DNA of 55,870 bases from Roseomonas sp. E05 (GTDB taxonomy: Bacteria; Pseudomonadota; Alphaproteobacteria; Acetobacterales; Acetobacteraceae). Shown one piece after another: positions 26,566 through 34,833 of the stretch; the first letter of the stretch is position 1; every line of letters begins with the position of its first letter. The notes beneath the pieces are model-generated. The model made no database searches. It was given only the letters and a program-made list of their open reading frames with translations, and was not told the origin of the DNA. The position numbers and the translations under genes are program-made. The stretch is from positions 1 to 55,870 of the forward strand of contig NZ_JASIRT010000032.1 in the NCBI RefSeq assembly GCF_030063475.1, given 5' to 3'.

Positions 26566-27666
26566 ATGGCCGTGAGCCAGACCGAGGGTGAATACCTGAC
26601 GCTGCACGAATACGTCAGGGCCGCGCACCAGAAGCTCGACGGCAACATGTGGGATTATGTGGTCGGCGGCACCGCCACGGAGACCACGCTGCTGCGCAAC
26701 CGCCTCGGCCTGGACAAGCTGGCCCTGCGGCCACGGGTGCTGCGCGACATGTCCACGATCGATCCCTCGCGCAGCCTGCTCGGCAAGCCGGCGCGCCTGC
26801 CACTGCTGCTCGCGCCGGTCGGAGGGCTGGAGTCACTCTGCCCCGGCGGCGGGATGATGGTGGCCCGGGCGGCCGGCGCCTTCGGGGTGCCGTTCATGCT
26901 CAGCTCGGTCGCGGACAGCAGCATGCAGGACGTCGCCGAGGCGGCAAAGGGCATCAAGATCTTCCAGCTCTATGCGCGCGGCGATGCGAGCTGGGTGGAC
27001 GAGCAGGTTCGCAAGGCGATGGATTGCGGCTATGACGCCTTCTGCCTCACCGTGGACAGCGCGGTCTACAGCCGGCGCGAGCGCGACATCGCCAGGCGCT
27101 TCGCCAAGCCCTGGCGCGCCAAGGGCGGCCTGGACACGATGCGCTATCAGGCAGCCTTCAACTGGAACGACGTCCGCCGCCTCCGTGACAGGTTCGACGT
27201 GCCGTTGGTCCTGAAGGGCATCGGCACGGCCGAGGATGCGGCGCTCTGCGTCGAGGAAGGCGTCCAGGTGGTCTATGTGTCCAACCACGGCGGGCGGCAG
27301 CTCGACCATGCGCTCGGCGCGATCGAGGTCCTGCCGGAGGTGGTGGAGGCGGTGAACGGCCGTGCCACCGTCGTCATCGACGGCGGCTTCAGCCGTGGCA
27401 CCGACATCGTCAAGGCACTGGCCCTCGGGGCTGACATGGTGGGCATCGGGCGGGCTTACTGCTATGGCCTGGCGGCCGCGGGTGCCGCCGGCATCACCGG
27501 CGTGCTGGAGCTGCTGGAGACCGAGCTCGTGGAGTGCCTCGGCCTGCTGGGCGCTCGGACGCTGAAGGAGATCAACCGCAGCCACGTCTGCAAGGCCGAT
27601 CCGGTCTATCCGGCGCGCACCCACAGCGCCTTCCCGCTGATGAGCCCCTTCGCCGACGAATACTGA
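26566..27666 (+). CDS. FMN-dependent alpha-hydroxyacid oxidase/dehydrogenase
   Basis: This 366-residue TIM-barrel flavoprotein of the lactate/mandelate/glycolate family has the conserved LPLLLAPVGG, FQLYARGD, catalytic/FMN site VVYVSNHGGRQLDHA (active His near residue 241) and VVIDGGFSRGTDIVKALALG phosphate loop. It oxidises a 2-hydroxyacid to a 2-oxoacid; the electron acceptor (oxygen or quinone) is not evident. It starts at ATG 26566 behind AGAGAGGAGACC. It is followed after 33 bp by an oxaloacetate-decarboxylase-type gene, suggesting an operon that handles the resulting oxoacid. Confidence 0.9.
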   Translation: MAVSQTEGEYLTLHEYVRAAHQKLDGNMWDYVVGGTATETTLLRNRLGLDKLALRPRVLRDMSTIDPSRSLLGKPARLPLLLAPVGGLESLCPGGGMMVARAAGAFGVPFMLSSVADSSMQDVAEAAKGIKIFQLYARGDASWVDEQVRKAMDCGYDAFCLTVDSAVYSRRERDIARRFAKPWRAKGGLDTMRYQAAFNWNDVRRLRDRFDVPLVLKGIGTAEDAALCVEEGVQVVYVSNHGGRQLDHALGAIEVLPEVVEAVNGRATVVIDGGFSRGTDIVKALALGADMVGIGRAYCYGLAAAGAAGITGVLELLETELVECLGLLGARTLKEINRSHVCKADPVYPARTHSAFPLMSPFADEY

Positions 27667-27699
27667 TCCTCAGCCTTCCGTTCAGCAGGGAGTCGCCTC

Positions 27700-28572
27700 A
27701 TGAACTGCACCGGCCGCCGCGCGGCCTTCCGCGCCATTCTTGCCGGCGACCGTTGCGTGCACCCCGCCTCGGTCTATGACCCGCTCTCCGCCTGCATGGC
27801 GGAGGAGCTGGGCTGCGAACTCGGCATGTTCGCGGGCTCCGTCGCCGCGCTCGTGGTGCTCGGCGCGCCGGACATCGTGCTGCTGACGCTTTCCGAGTTC
27901 GCCGGGCAGGCACACCGCATCTGCCGCGCCGGCGCCCTGCCGCTGCTGGTCGATGCCGACCACGGCTATGGCAATGCCCTGAACGTGCGGCGCACCGTGG
28001 AGGAACTGGAGACCGCCGGCGTCGCCGCGCTGACCATCGAGGACACGCTGCTGCCGCAACCCTTCGGCGCATCGGAAACCCGCCTGATTTCCGTCGAGGA
28101 GGGCATTGGCAAGCTGCGCGCCGCGCTGGATGCGCGCCAGGACGCGGGACTGGCGGTGATCGGCCGCACCAGCGCTCCCGCCGTGACCGGGCTGGACAAT
28201 GCCATCGCGCGCCTGACCGCCTATCAGGAGACCGGCATCGACGCCATGTTCTTCACCGGCATCCATAGCCATGAGCAGCTGGACGCCATCAGCGCCGCCG
28301 CGCGGGTCCCGCTGATTCTCGGCGGCCTGCCGCCGGAACTGGCCGATGCCGATTATCTTGCCGCGCGCGGCGTGCGGGTCGCACTGCGCGGGCACCAGCC
28401 CGTCATGGCGGCGATCCAGGCGGCCTGGGAGACGATGCGGCGGCTGCAGGAAGGCGCCTCGCCGCAATCCCTGGCCGGAATGCTCGCCCCGGAGGAATTG
28501 CTGGACCGTCTGACCGGAAAATCGCGCATCCAACGCATGCAGTCGGCCTTCCTCGGCCTCCCGCCGCGCTAG
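27700..28572 (+). CDS. Isocitrate lyase/PEP mutase superfamily protein, oxaloacetate decarboxylase-like
   Basis: This 290-residue TIM-barrel enzyme has the superfamily metal/substrate motifs HPASVYDPLSACMAEELG and LLVDADHGYGNALNVRRTVE, and IEDTLLPQPFG. It lacks the KKCGH-type catalytic Cys of isocitrate and methylisocitrate lyases, as in the PA4872 oxaloacetate decarboxylase group, so C-C lyase or decarboxylase activity on a 2-oxoacid is likely. It starts at ATG 27700 behind AGCAGGGAGTCGCC, closely downstream of the hydroxyacid oxidase, and ends at a hairpin shared with a convergent LysR gene. Confidence 0.85.
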   Translation: MNCTGRRAAFRAILAGDRCVHPASVYDPLSACMAEELGCELGMFAGSVAALVVLGAPDIVLLTLSEFAGQAHRICRAGALPLLVDADHGYGNALNVRRTVEELETAGVAALTIEDTLLPQPFGASETRLISVEEGIGKLRAALDARQDAGLAVIGRTSAPAVTGLDNAIARLTAYQETGIDAMFFTGIHSHEQLDAISAAARVPLILGGLPPELADADYLAARGVRVALRGHQPVMAAIQAAWETMRRLQEGASPQSLAGMLAPEELLDRLTGKSRIQRMQSAFLGLPPR

Positions 28573-28631
28573 AGCATTTTGACGAGCATCTTCACCCGTT
28601 CCGATGATGCCATCGGAACGGGATCTGCTCT
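28571..28631. terminator. Nested palindrome, probable bidirectional terminator
   Basis: CCCGTTCCGAT (28595-28605), a 6-base loop, and ATCGGAACGGG (28612-28622) make a perfect 11-bp stem. An outer AGAGCA/TGCTCT pair at 28571-28576 and 28626-28631 encloses it, with TTTT on the left. It lies between two convergent genes, and its left arm reaches the stop codon of the first. This nested type also occurs as a dispersed intergenic repeat in related genomes. Confidence 0.65.
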
Positions 28632-28670
28632 GGCGCAGCGGGCAAACGCGGCCTGAGGACCGATCTCGCC

Positions 28671-29567
28671 TCAGGTCGCCGGGCGGGAGAAGGAGGTCTC
28701 CAGGAAATCGAGGAACACGCGCACGCGCTGGCTGACATGCCGCTTGCTCTGGTGCACGGCGTAGATGCTTTCCTCCATCTTGCTCTCATGCTCGGGGAAG
28801 AGGCGGACCAGACGTCCCGCGGCCAGGTCCCCGGCGATCTGAAACTCCGCCAGCCGGGCGATGCCGACGCCGGCGAGGGCCAGCGCCATCAGCATCTGCC
28901 CCTGGTTCGCCGTCACGCTGCCGCTGGCGCGGATGCGGCGCACCGAATGCTCGCTGTCGCGGAAGGTCCAGGTGCTCCAGGGCATGCGCTTGTTGAAGTT
29001 GAGGCATTCATGATCCGCGAGGTCCGCCGGGCTGGATGGCGCGCCATGCTCGGCCAGGTAGGCCGGAGCGGCGCAGATGATCCAGCGCATGATCGTGATG
29101 CGGCGCGCGATGAGCGATGAATCGGGCAGCTCGCCGATGTAGAGCGCGACGTCGACACCGCCTTCCAGCAGATTGCCGGCCTCGTTGCCGAGGATGAACT
29201 CCAGCCGCAGCCCCGGGTGCTGGCGGCGGAAGGCCGGCACCAGCGGCGCCAGCTGATGGATGGCGAAGGTGGGCATGGAGCGCACCCGAAGCACATCCCG
29301 CAGTGCAACACCGCCGAAGGCCGCGGCCTCGGCCTCTTCCACCGCCTCGATGGCCTGGCGGGCCGCGGGGTAGAAGGCCTCGCCCTCCGGTGTCAGCGTC
29401 AGGTTGCGGAGCGAGCGGTTGAACAGCACCACGCCGAGCCTGTTCTCTACCCGTGCGATCATCTTGCTCACCGCCGAGGGACTGAGCGAGAGGCTGCGCC
29501 CGGCCGCGGAGAAGCTGCCATCCTCCACGGCGCGCACGAAAACGAGCATTTCCCCCAGGCGGTCCAT
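28671..29567 (-). CDS. LysR-family transcriptional regulator
   Basis: This 298-residue regulator has an N-terminal winged helix-turn-helix (MLVFVRAVEDGSFSAAGRSL, SPSAVSKMIARVENRLGVVL) and a C-terminal periplasmic-binding-like effector domain. It belongs to the CrgA/DsdC-like branch judging by NRSLRNLTLTPEGEAFYPAA. It starts at ATG 29567 and is divergent from the Baeyer-Villiger monooxygenase gene with a 166-bp gap, the usual layout for a LysR activator and its target. Confidence 0.92.
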   Translation of the reverse strand: MDRLGEMLVFVRAVEDGSFSAAGRSLSLSPSAVSKMIARVENRLGVVLFNRSLRNLTLTPEGEAFYPAARQAIEAVEEAEAAAFGGVALRDVLRVRSMPTFAIHQLAPLVPAFRRQHPGLRLEFILGNEAGNLLEGGVDVALYIGELPDSSLIARRITIMRWIICAAPAYLAEHGAPSSPADLADHECLNFNKRMPWSTWTFRDSEHSVRRIRASGSVTANQGQMLMALALAGVGIARLAEFQIAGDLAAGRLVRLFPEHESKMEESIYAVHQSKRHVSQRVRVFLDFLETSFSRPAT

Positions 29568-29618
29568 ATCCGTACCTGTGACATGCGTTCACACCAGCTT
29601 GGCATCTTTGGAAATTGA

Positions 29619-29638
29619 ATGGGCCAGGGCAAGCCCAT
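29619..29638. promoter_or_regulatory. Inverted repeat in the LysR/BVMO divergent gap
   Basis: ATGGGC, 8 bases, GCCCAT lies between the LysR start and the monooxygenase start. LysR sites are dyads of about 15 bp with T-N11-A; this one is of similar size and in the expected place, so it is a candidate binding site only. Confidence 0.35.
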
Positions 29639-29733
29639 AGCCTTTCCGAAACATCGGCCAAGCCCCGGGAAACGGGCTCCGCATGGCGCCACGCGTCCAT
29701 GAAAACAGAACAGGATGGGGAGAGCGGCGTCTC

Positions 29734-31380
29734 ATGACTGCCAGCATGCACACCAAGGCCAATGAAGCGGCGCAGCCTGCGGGCGCGGAATTCGATGCCC
29801 TGGTCATCGGGGCGGGCTTTGCCGGCCTTTACCAGCTCCTGTGCCTGCGCGATCGGCTCGGCCTGTCGGTCCGGGTGCTGGAGGCCGGCGAGGATGTCGG
29901 CGGCACCTGGTACTGGAACCGCTATCCCGGCGCGCGCTGCGATTCCGAAAGCTACTACTACAGCTATTCCTTTTCGGACGAGCTGCAGCAGGAGTGGAAC
30001 TGGACCGAGCGCTATCCGCAGCATGGCGAGATCCGCCGCTATCTCGGCCATGTCGCCGACCGGTTCGATCTGCGGCGCGACATCCGGTTCAACACGCGCG
30101 TCGCAGCGGCCGCATACGACGAGGCCGCCAATCTCTGGCATGTCACCACCGAAGGCGGGGAGCGCTTCTCGGCGCGCTTCCTGATCACGGCGGTGGGCTG
30201 CCTCTCGGCGGCGAACATTCCCAAAATCCCCGGCCTGGAGAGCTTCCGGGGCCGCTGGTACCATACCGGCCGCTGGCCGCATGAGGATGTCGATTTCACC
30301 GGCCAGCGCGTGGGCCTGATCGGCACCGGCTCGACCGGCATCCAGGCCGCGCCGGTGATCGCCGGGAAGGCCGCCCATCTGACGGTGTTCCAGCGCACCG
30401 CCAACTACAGCATTCCCGCGCGCAACGGTCCGATGAGCGCGGAGGAACTGAAGGCCATCAAGTCCGATTATGCTGCCATCCGCGAGAAGGGGCGGTCTTC
30501 CATCAACGGCCATCCCTTCGATATTTCCGAGCATTCGGCGCTCGACCTGGCGCCGGAGGAGCGGCTCGCCCGCTACGAAGCCGCCTGGGAGCGCGGAGGG
30601 CTGCGCTTCCGCGCCACCTTCCGCGACCTGCTGACGGACAAGGCGGCCAATGACACGGCCTCCGACTTCATCCGTGCCAAGATCCGCAGCATCGTCAAGG
30701 ACCCGGCGGTGGCGGAGATGCTGACACCGAAGGATCATCCCTTCGCCACCAAGCGCCCGCCGATCGACACGGACTATTTCGAGACCTTCAACCGCAGCAA
30801 CGTCACGCTGGTGGACATCAAGGCCTCGCCGATCGTCAAGATCACCTCGAACGGCATCCGCACGCAGGATGCCGAGTATCCGTTGGACATCATCGTCTTC
30901 GCCACGGGCTTCGACGCGATGACCGGCCCGCTGCTGGCCCTGGACATCCGCGGGCGGGAGGGGCAGACGCTGAAGGACAGTTGGGCCGCGGGGCCACGCA
31001 GCTATCTCGGCCTGCAGGTGGCGGGCTTCCCCAACCTGTTCACCATCACCGGTCCCGGCAGCCCTTCCGTGCTGACCAACATGCCCGTTGCCATCGAGCA
31101 GCATGTGGAATGGATCACGGAGTGCATCCGGACGATGCGGGCGCAGGGACTGGCACGGATCGAGGCCGATCCGGCGGCGGCGGAAAGCTGGGTGGCCCAT
31201 GTGAATGACGCAGCCAATGCCACATTGCTGCCGATGGCCAGCTCCTCCTGGTATCTGGGCGCCAATGTTCCGGGCAAGCCGCGCGTCTTCATGCCCTATG
31301 CCGGCGGCATGGCCAACTACGCGCGCATCTGCCGCGAGGTGGCGGACAAGGGGTATGAGGGCTTCCGGCGCAGCCCCTGA
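29734..31380 (+). CDS. Baeyer-Villiger-type flavin monooxygenase
   Basis: This 548-residue FAD/NADPH enzyme of the cyclohexanone monooxygenase class has an N-terminal FAD site (ALVIGAGFAGLYQLLCLRDR) and the EDVGGTWYWNRYPGARCDSE block. The BVMO fingerprint FRGRWYHTGRW occurs near residues 171-181, followed by the NADPH site VGLIGTGSTGIQAAP and the C-terminal GPGSPSVLTNMPVAIEQHVE. It inserts oxygen next to a ketone to make an ester or lactone. ATG 29734 follows GGGGAGAGCGG; the frame is open from 29683. An esterase gene follows after 75 bp, giving the expected next step. Confidence 0.9.
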   Translation: MTASMHTKANEAAQPAGAEFDALVIGAGFAGLYQLLCLRDRLGLSVRVLEAGEDVGGTWYWNRYPGARCDSESYYYSYSFSDELQQEWNWTERYPQHGEIRRYLGHVADRFDLRRDIRFNTRVAAAAYDEAANLWHVTTEGGERFSARFLITAVGCLSAANIPKIPGLESFRGRWYHTGRWPHEDVDFTGQRVGLIGTGSTGIQAAPVIAGKAAHLTVFQRTANYSIPARNGPMSAEELKAIKSDYAAIREKGRSSINGHPFDISEHSALDLAPEERLARYEAAWERGGLRFRATFRDLLTDKAANDTASDFIRAKIRSIVKDPAVAEMLTPKDHPFATKRPPIDTDYFETFNRSNVTLVDIKASPIVKITSNGIRTQDAEYPLDIIVFATGFDAMTGPLLALDIRGREGQTLKDSWAAGPRSYLGLQVAGFPNLFTITGPGSPSVLTNMPVAIEQHVEWITECIRTMRAQGLARIEADPAAAESWVAHVNDAANATLLPMASSSWYLGANVPGKPRVFMPYAGGMANYARICREVADKGYEGFRRSP

Positions 31381-31455
31381 GGCGCGCCGGCCTTCGCCCG
31401 ATCCCGCCCGGTGCGGCCACCGGGCGCCATCCTTGCCGACGAGGGGAGTTCCTCC

Positions 31456-32394
31456 TTGCCCGCGATCCATCCGCACGTGCTGAATCTGCTGCGCCAGGCG
31501 CAGGAAGCCGGCAGCCAGCCTTTCGAAGCCCTGAGTCCGGCGGAAGCCCGGCAGGCCCATGCGGCGCGCGCCCGCGCATTGCAGACCCCGGGCGATCTCC
31601 TGCCGGAGGTACGGCCGCTAGAGGCGCCAGGGCTGGCGGGCGCCGTGCCGCTGCGCCTCTACCGCGGCGCGGAGGTGCCTCGCGAGGGCCTGCCCTGCCT
31701 GCTCTACCTGCATGGCGGCGGCTGGGTCCTGGGCAGCCTGGAGACGCATGACTGGGTCTGTCGCCGGTTGGCGCGGCTGCTGGGCGCCTGCGTCGTCGCG
31801 GTGGATTATCGCCTGGCGCCGGAGCACCGCTACCCCGCCGCGCTGGAGGACTGCGCGGCGGCGCTGCGCTGGCTGCGGGCGGAAGCCATGGCGCTCGGCA
31901 TCGATCCCGCGCGGCTGGCTGTGGGCGGTGACAGCGCCGGCGGCAATCTCGCCGCCGTGCTCGCGCTGATGGCGCGTGACGGCGCGGTGCCGCCGGTTGC
32001 CTTCCAGATGCTGCTCTACCCCGCCGTGGACCTCGCCATGACGGGGGAGAGCTACGAGCGCATCACCCAGGGCCTGCCGCTCACGGCGGCGACCATGCGC
32101 TGGTTCATCGACCATTACATGCCACCGCCCATGGACCGCACGGCCTGGCAGGCTTCGCCGCTGCGGGCGCAGAGCCTGGCCGGCGTGGCGCCGGCCTTCG
32201 TGCTGACCTGCGGGCATGACCCGCTGTGCAGCGAGGGCCAGCTCTACGCCGCCCGGCTGGAGCGCGAGAATGTCCGTGTCACGGCTCTGCACTTGGCGGA
32301 TCAGTTCCACGGCATCCTGACCATGGACAAGGCCATCGGGCCGGTGCCCGGCGTGCTGGCGCTTGCCGCGGAGACGCTGCGCGGCGCCTGGTAG
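31456..32394 (+). CDS. HSL-family alpha/beta hydrolase (esterase/lactonase)
   Basis: This protein of about 312 residues is of the hormone-sensitive-lipase group, with oxyanion motif YLHGGGWVLGSLETHDWVCR, conserved VDYRLAPEHRYPAALEDC, nucleophile GDSAGGNLAAVL, acid in TCGHDPLCSEG and catalytic His in ADQFHGIL. It hydrolyses small esters or lactones. There is no ATG near the family start; TTG 31456 sits seven bases after GAGGGGAG and gives LPAIHPHVLNLLRQAQ, so it is preferred over a GTG at 31411 without a ribosome site. It follows the BVMO gene on the same strand and would open its product. Confidence 0.87.
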   Translation: MPAIHPHVLNLLRQAQEAGSQPFEALSPAEARQAHAARARALQTPGDLLPEVRPLEAPGLAGAVPLRLYRGAEVPREGLPCLLYLHGGGWVLGSLETHDWVCRRLARLLGACVVAVDYRLAPEHRYPAALEDCAAALRWLRAEAMALGIDPARLAVGGDSAGGNLAAVLALMARDGAVPPVAFQMLLYPAVDLAMTGESYERITQGLPLTAATMRWFIDHYMPPPMDRTAWQASPLRAQSLAGVAPAFVLTCGHDPLCSEGQLYAARLERENVRVTALHLADQFHGILTMDKAIGPVPGVLALAAETLRGAW

Positions 32395-32627
32395 CATCCA
32401 GCGTCGCATCTCCCCGAGCCTGTCCTCCCCCCGTCCGGGCCAAGCCGGATGGGAGCGCTTTCTATTTTGCCGTTAAAGAAATAACCAAAGTTCTATTTCA
32501 TTTTTACAGGATTGCTCGTTGACTTATTGTCACGAACTTGCCCAACTTCGAGTAATGGCCCTGGGAAAACAGGGCTGCTCCGGCGCGGGTGGCATTCCGC
32601 CCGCGCCCGAAGGGGAGGTAAGGACGC
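32395..32627. promoter_or_regulatory. AT-rich promoter region of the ABC-transporter operon
   Basis: About 70 bases at 32463-32540 are much richer in A and T than the window average, the usual mark of a promoter in such genomes. A TTGACTTATTGTCACGAA stretch at 32518-32535 contains possible -35 elements and the core TTGTCAC that also occurs next to the GntR gene at 48-49 kb. The start of the binding-protein gene has the good ribosome site GGGGAGGTAAGG. Confidence 0.45.
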
Positions 32628-33902
32628 ATGACCGAGAACACACAGGCCGGGCGGCCCATGACGCTGCAGCGCCGCACCGTGCTGGGCGCTGCCGCGGCGG
32701 GCGTGGCCATGCTGGCCCGGCCGCATGTCGCGGGCGCGCAGGCCAAGGTGATCCGCGTCGGCATGCCGACGATCCTGTCGGGCCGCGTCGCCATTCTCGG
32801 CACCTCCAGCCGCACCGCCGTGCAATACGCCTTCAGCCGCATCAACGAGGCGGGCGGCCTGGGGGGGCGCAGGCTGGAACTGGTGGAGCGCGATTCCAAG
32901 GGCCGCCCCGACGAGGCCGCCAAGGTCACGCGCGACCTGATCAACAATGATGGTTGCGAGATCATCATCGATGGCGAGGCCTCGTCCGGCGGCTTTGCGG
33001 TGCACGAGGTGATCCGCGACCTGCCGGTGCTGTGCATTCACACCAATTCGGAAACCTCCTCGCTGACGGCGGACCCGAAGCTGCATGTGAAGACCGCCTT
33101 CCGCTGCGCCCGGCAGGGCGTCCATGACGCGGTGGCCGGCGGGGTCTATGCCTCCGCCATCTCGAAGCAGCGCGGCCTGAAGCGCTGGATGACCTGCTCG
33201 CCCGACTATGCCTATGGGCGCGACAACACCGCCGAATTCCTCGAATTCGCGAAGATGTTCGATCCCTCCATCGAGGTGGTGGACCAGGTCTGGCCGCGGC
33301 TCTTCGCGCCCGACTACACCGAGAACATCACCAAGGCGCTGCAGGTGCGGCCGCAGGCCATGTACTCGGCCCTCTGGGGCGGCGACCTGGTGAGCTTCAT
33401 CGAGCAGAGCAACCTCTACCGCATCTTCGGCAACATCACGCTGTTCTCCTCCTCGCTGGGCGATCCGCCGGTGCTGACGGCGATCAAGCAGCTGCCGCCC
33501 GGGCTGCATACGGCCTACCGCTACAACCGCAACTACCCGGACAAGGCCTCCAACACGGCCTTCGCTGATGGCTTCGCCAACCTGGCGAAGCACGAGCCCA
33601 CCAACTGGGCCTGGCAGAACTACGTTGCCGCCCAGTTCATCGCGGAGGCGCTGAAGCGCACCAACGGGCGCACCGAGGGCGCGGCGCTGGCGGCCGAGCT
33701 GAAGGGCATGGAGATCGAATCCCCTCTCGCGGTCAGCGGCAGGCTGACGCTGCGCGACAGCGACCACACGCTGATCGGCTATCCCACCGCCTGGGGGCGC
33801 ACCGTGCCCAAGGCGCCTTTCGTCGAGGGCTTCGTGCCGGTGGAGTGGAGCCAGGTGCTGGAGATGGAGGCGCAGTGGAAGAAGCAGAAGGGCTACGCCT
33901 GA
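32628..33902 (+). CDS. ABC transporter substrate-binding protein (branched-chain amino acid/amide type)
   Basis: This 424-residue periplasmic binding protein has a Tat-like signal (LQRRTVLGAAAAGVAMLARP, cleavage near VAGAQA), followed by a Leu/Ile/Val-binding-type fold (KVIRVGMPTILSGRVAILGT, INEAGGLGGRRLELVERDSK). It delivers a ligand to the permease pair encoded next. This family also binds amides, aromatic acids and other organic acids, so the ligand is open; its place behind a BVMO and esterase suggests a related carbonyl or acid compound. It starts at ATG 32628 (or 32658) and is the first gene of a five-gene transport operon. Confidence 0.9.
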   Translation: MTENTQAGRPMTLQRRTVLGAAAAGVAMLARPHVAGAQAKVIRVGMPTILSGRVAILGTSSRTAVQYAFSRINEAGGLGGRRLELVERDSKGRPDEAAKVTRDLINNDGCEIIIDGEASSGGFAVHEVIRDLPVLCIHTNSETSSLTADPKLHVKTAFRCARQGVHDAVAGGVYASAISKQRGLKRWMTCSPDYAYGRDNTAEFLEFAKMFDPSIEVVDQVWPRLFAPDYTENITKALQVRPQAMYSALWGGDLVSFIEQSNLYRIFGNITLFSSSLGDPPVLTAIKQLPPGLHTAYRYNRNYPDKASNTAFADGFANLAKHEPTNWAWQNYVAAQFIAEALKRTNGRTEGAALAAELKGMEIESPLAVSGRLTLRDSDHTLIGYPTAWGRTVPKAPFVEGFVPVEWSQVLEMEAQWKKQKGYA

Positions 33903-33929
33903 GCCGGACGCCGCAAGGGGATATCCGCC

Positions 33930-34832
33930 ATGAATCTCGACGTCCTCGCCAGCTGCTTCGCGACCGCCTCCTGCGCCGTCACCCAGGTCTCGACCGGGCT
34001 GATCGTGGGCATGCTGCTCTTCCTCGTCGCCTCCGGCCTGTCACTCATCTTCGGCGTTCTGGGCGTGATCAACTTCGCCCATGGCGCCTTCTACATGCTG
34101 GGCGCCTACTTCGCCTTCCTGTGCTTCGAGCAGACGGGCAGCTTCCTGGCGGCGCTGGTTGCCGGCGCGGCGGGCGCCGGCATCATCGGGGTCCTGTTCG
34201 AACGCTTCTTCATGAGCAAGGTCTATGGCCGGGACCTGCTGATGCAGCTGCTGGTCTGCTACGCCGCCATCCTGATCTTCGATGACCTGGTGAAGATCCT
34301 CTTCGGCGCCGAGTACAAGCTGATGGGCATGCCCGAGAGCTTCGCCACGGCGCCGGTCGAGATCGCGGGCGGGTTCATCCCCGGCTACTACATCTTCATG
34401 CTCGGCATGTCGCTCGGCATCGGCCTGCTGCTCTGGCTCGGCATCAACCGGACGCGGCTGGGCAAGGTCATCCGTGCGCTGGCCATCAACCCGCAGATGG
34501 TCGGCGCCCTCGGCATCAACACCACCCTGCTCTATGCAGGCGTGTTCGGCCTGGGCTGCATGCTGGCAGGTACCGCCGGTGCGCTGGCCGCGCCCGTGCG
34601 CTCGCTGACGCCCGGCATGGGGCTCTCGGTGCTGATCGAGAGCTTCATCGTCACCGTCATCGGCGGCATGGGCTCGATCCCCGGCGCACTGGCGGCGGCG
34701 CTCCTGATCGGGCTGACGCGGGCCTTCGGCGCCATCGGCTTCCCGCTCTTCGTGGACGGGCTGATGTTCGCCCTGATGGGGCTGGTGCTGGTCCTGCGGC
34801 CCTCTGGCCTGTTCGGCGCGAGGGCCACCTGA
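33930..34832 (+). CDS. Branched-chain amino acid-type ABC permease (LivH-like)
   Basis: This 300-residue inner-membrane protein with about eight spans carries the LivH signature GLSLIFGVLGVINFAHGAFYMLG and the cytoplasmic loop NRTRLGKVIRALAINPQMVG where the ATPase docks. It forms the channel with the LivM-like protein. It begins 27 bases after the binding protein, and its stop is one base before the next ATG. Confidence 0.93.
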   Translation: MNLDVLASCFATASCAVTQVSTGLIVGMLLFLVASGLSLIFGVLGVINFAHGAFYMLGAYFAFLCFEQTGSFLAALVAGAAGAGIIGVLFERFFMSKVYGRDLLMQLLVCYAAILIFDDLVKILFGAEYKLMGMPESFATAPVEIAGGFIPGYYIFMLGMSLGIGLLLWLGINRTRLGKVIRALAINPQMVGALGINTTLLYAGVFGLGCMLAGTAGALAAPVRSLTPGMGLSVLIESFIVTVIGGMGSIPGALAAALLIGLTRAFGAIGFPLFVDGLMFALMGLVLVLRPSGLFGARAT

Positions 34833-34833
34833 G

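Noticed and set aside
29008-31560. Minus-strand open frame of 850 codons
   Set aside because: It is antisense to the Baeyer-Villiger monooxygenase, which has clear cofactor motifs. The antisense product has no motif, and its end merely reads the LysR gene in the wrong frame.
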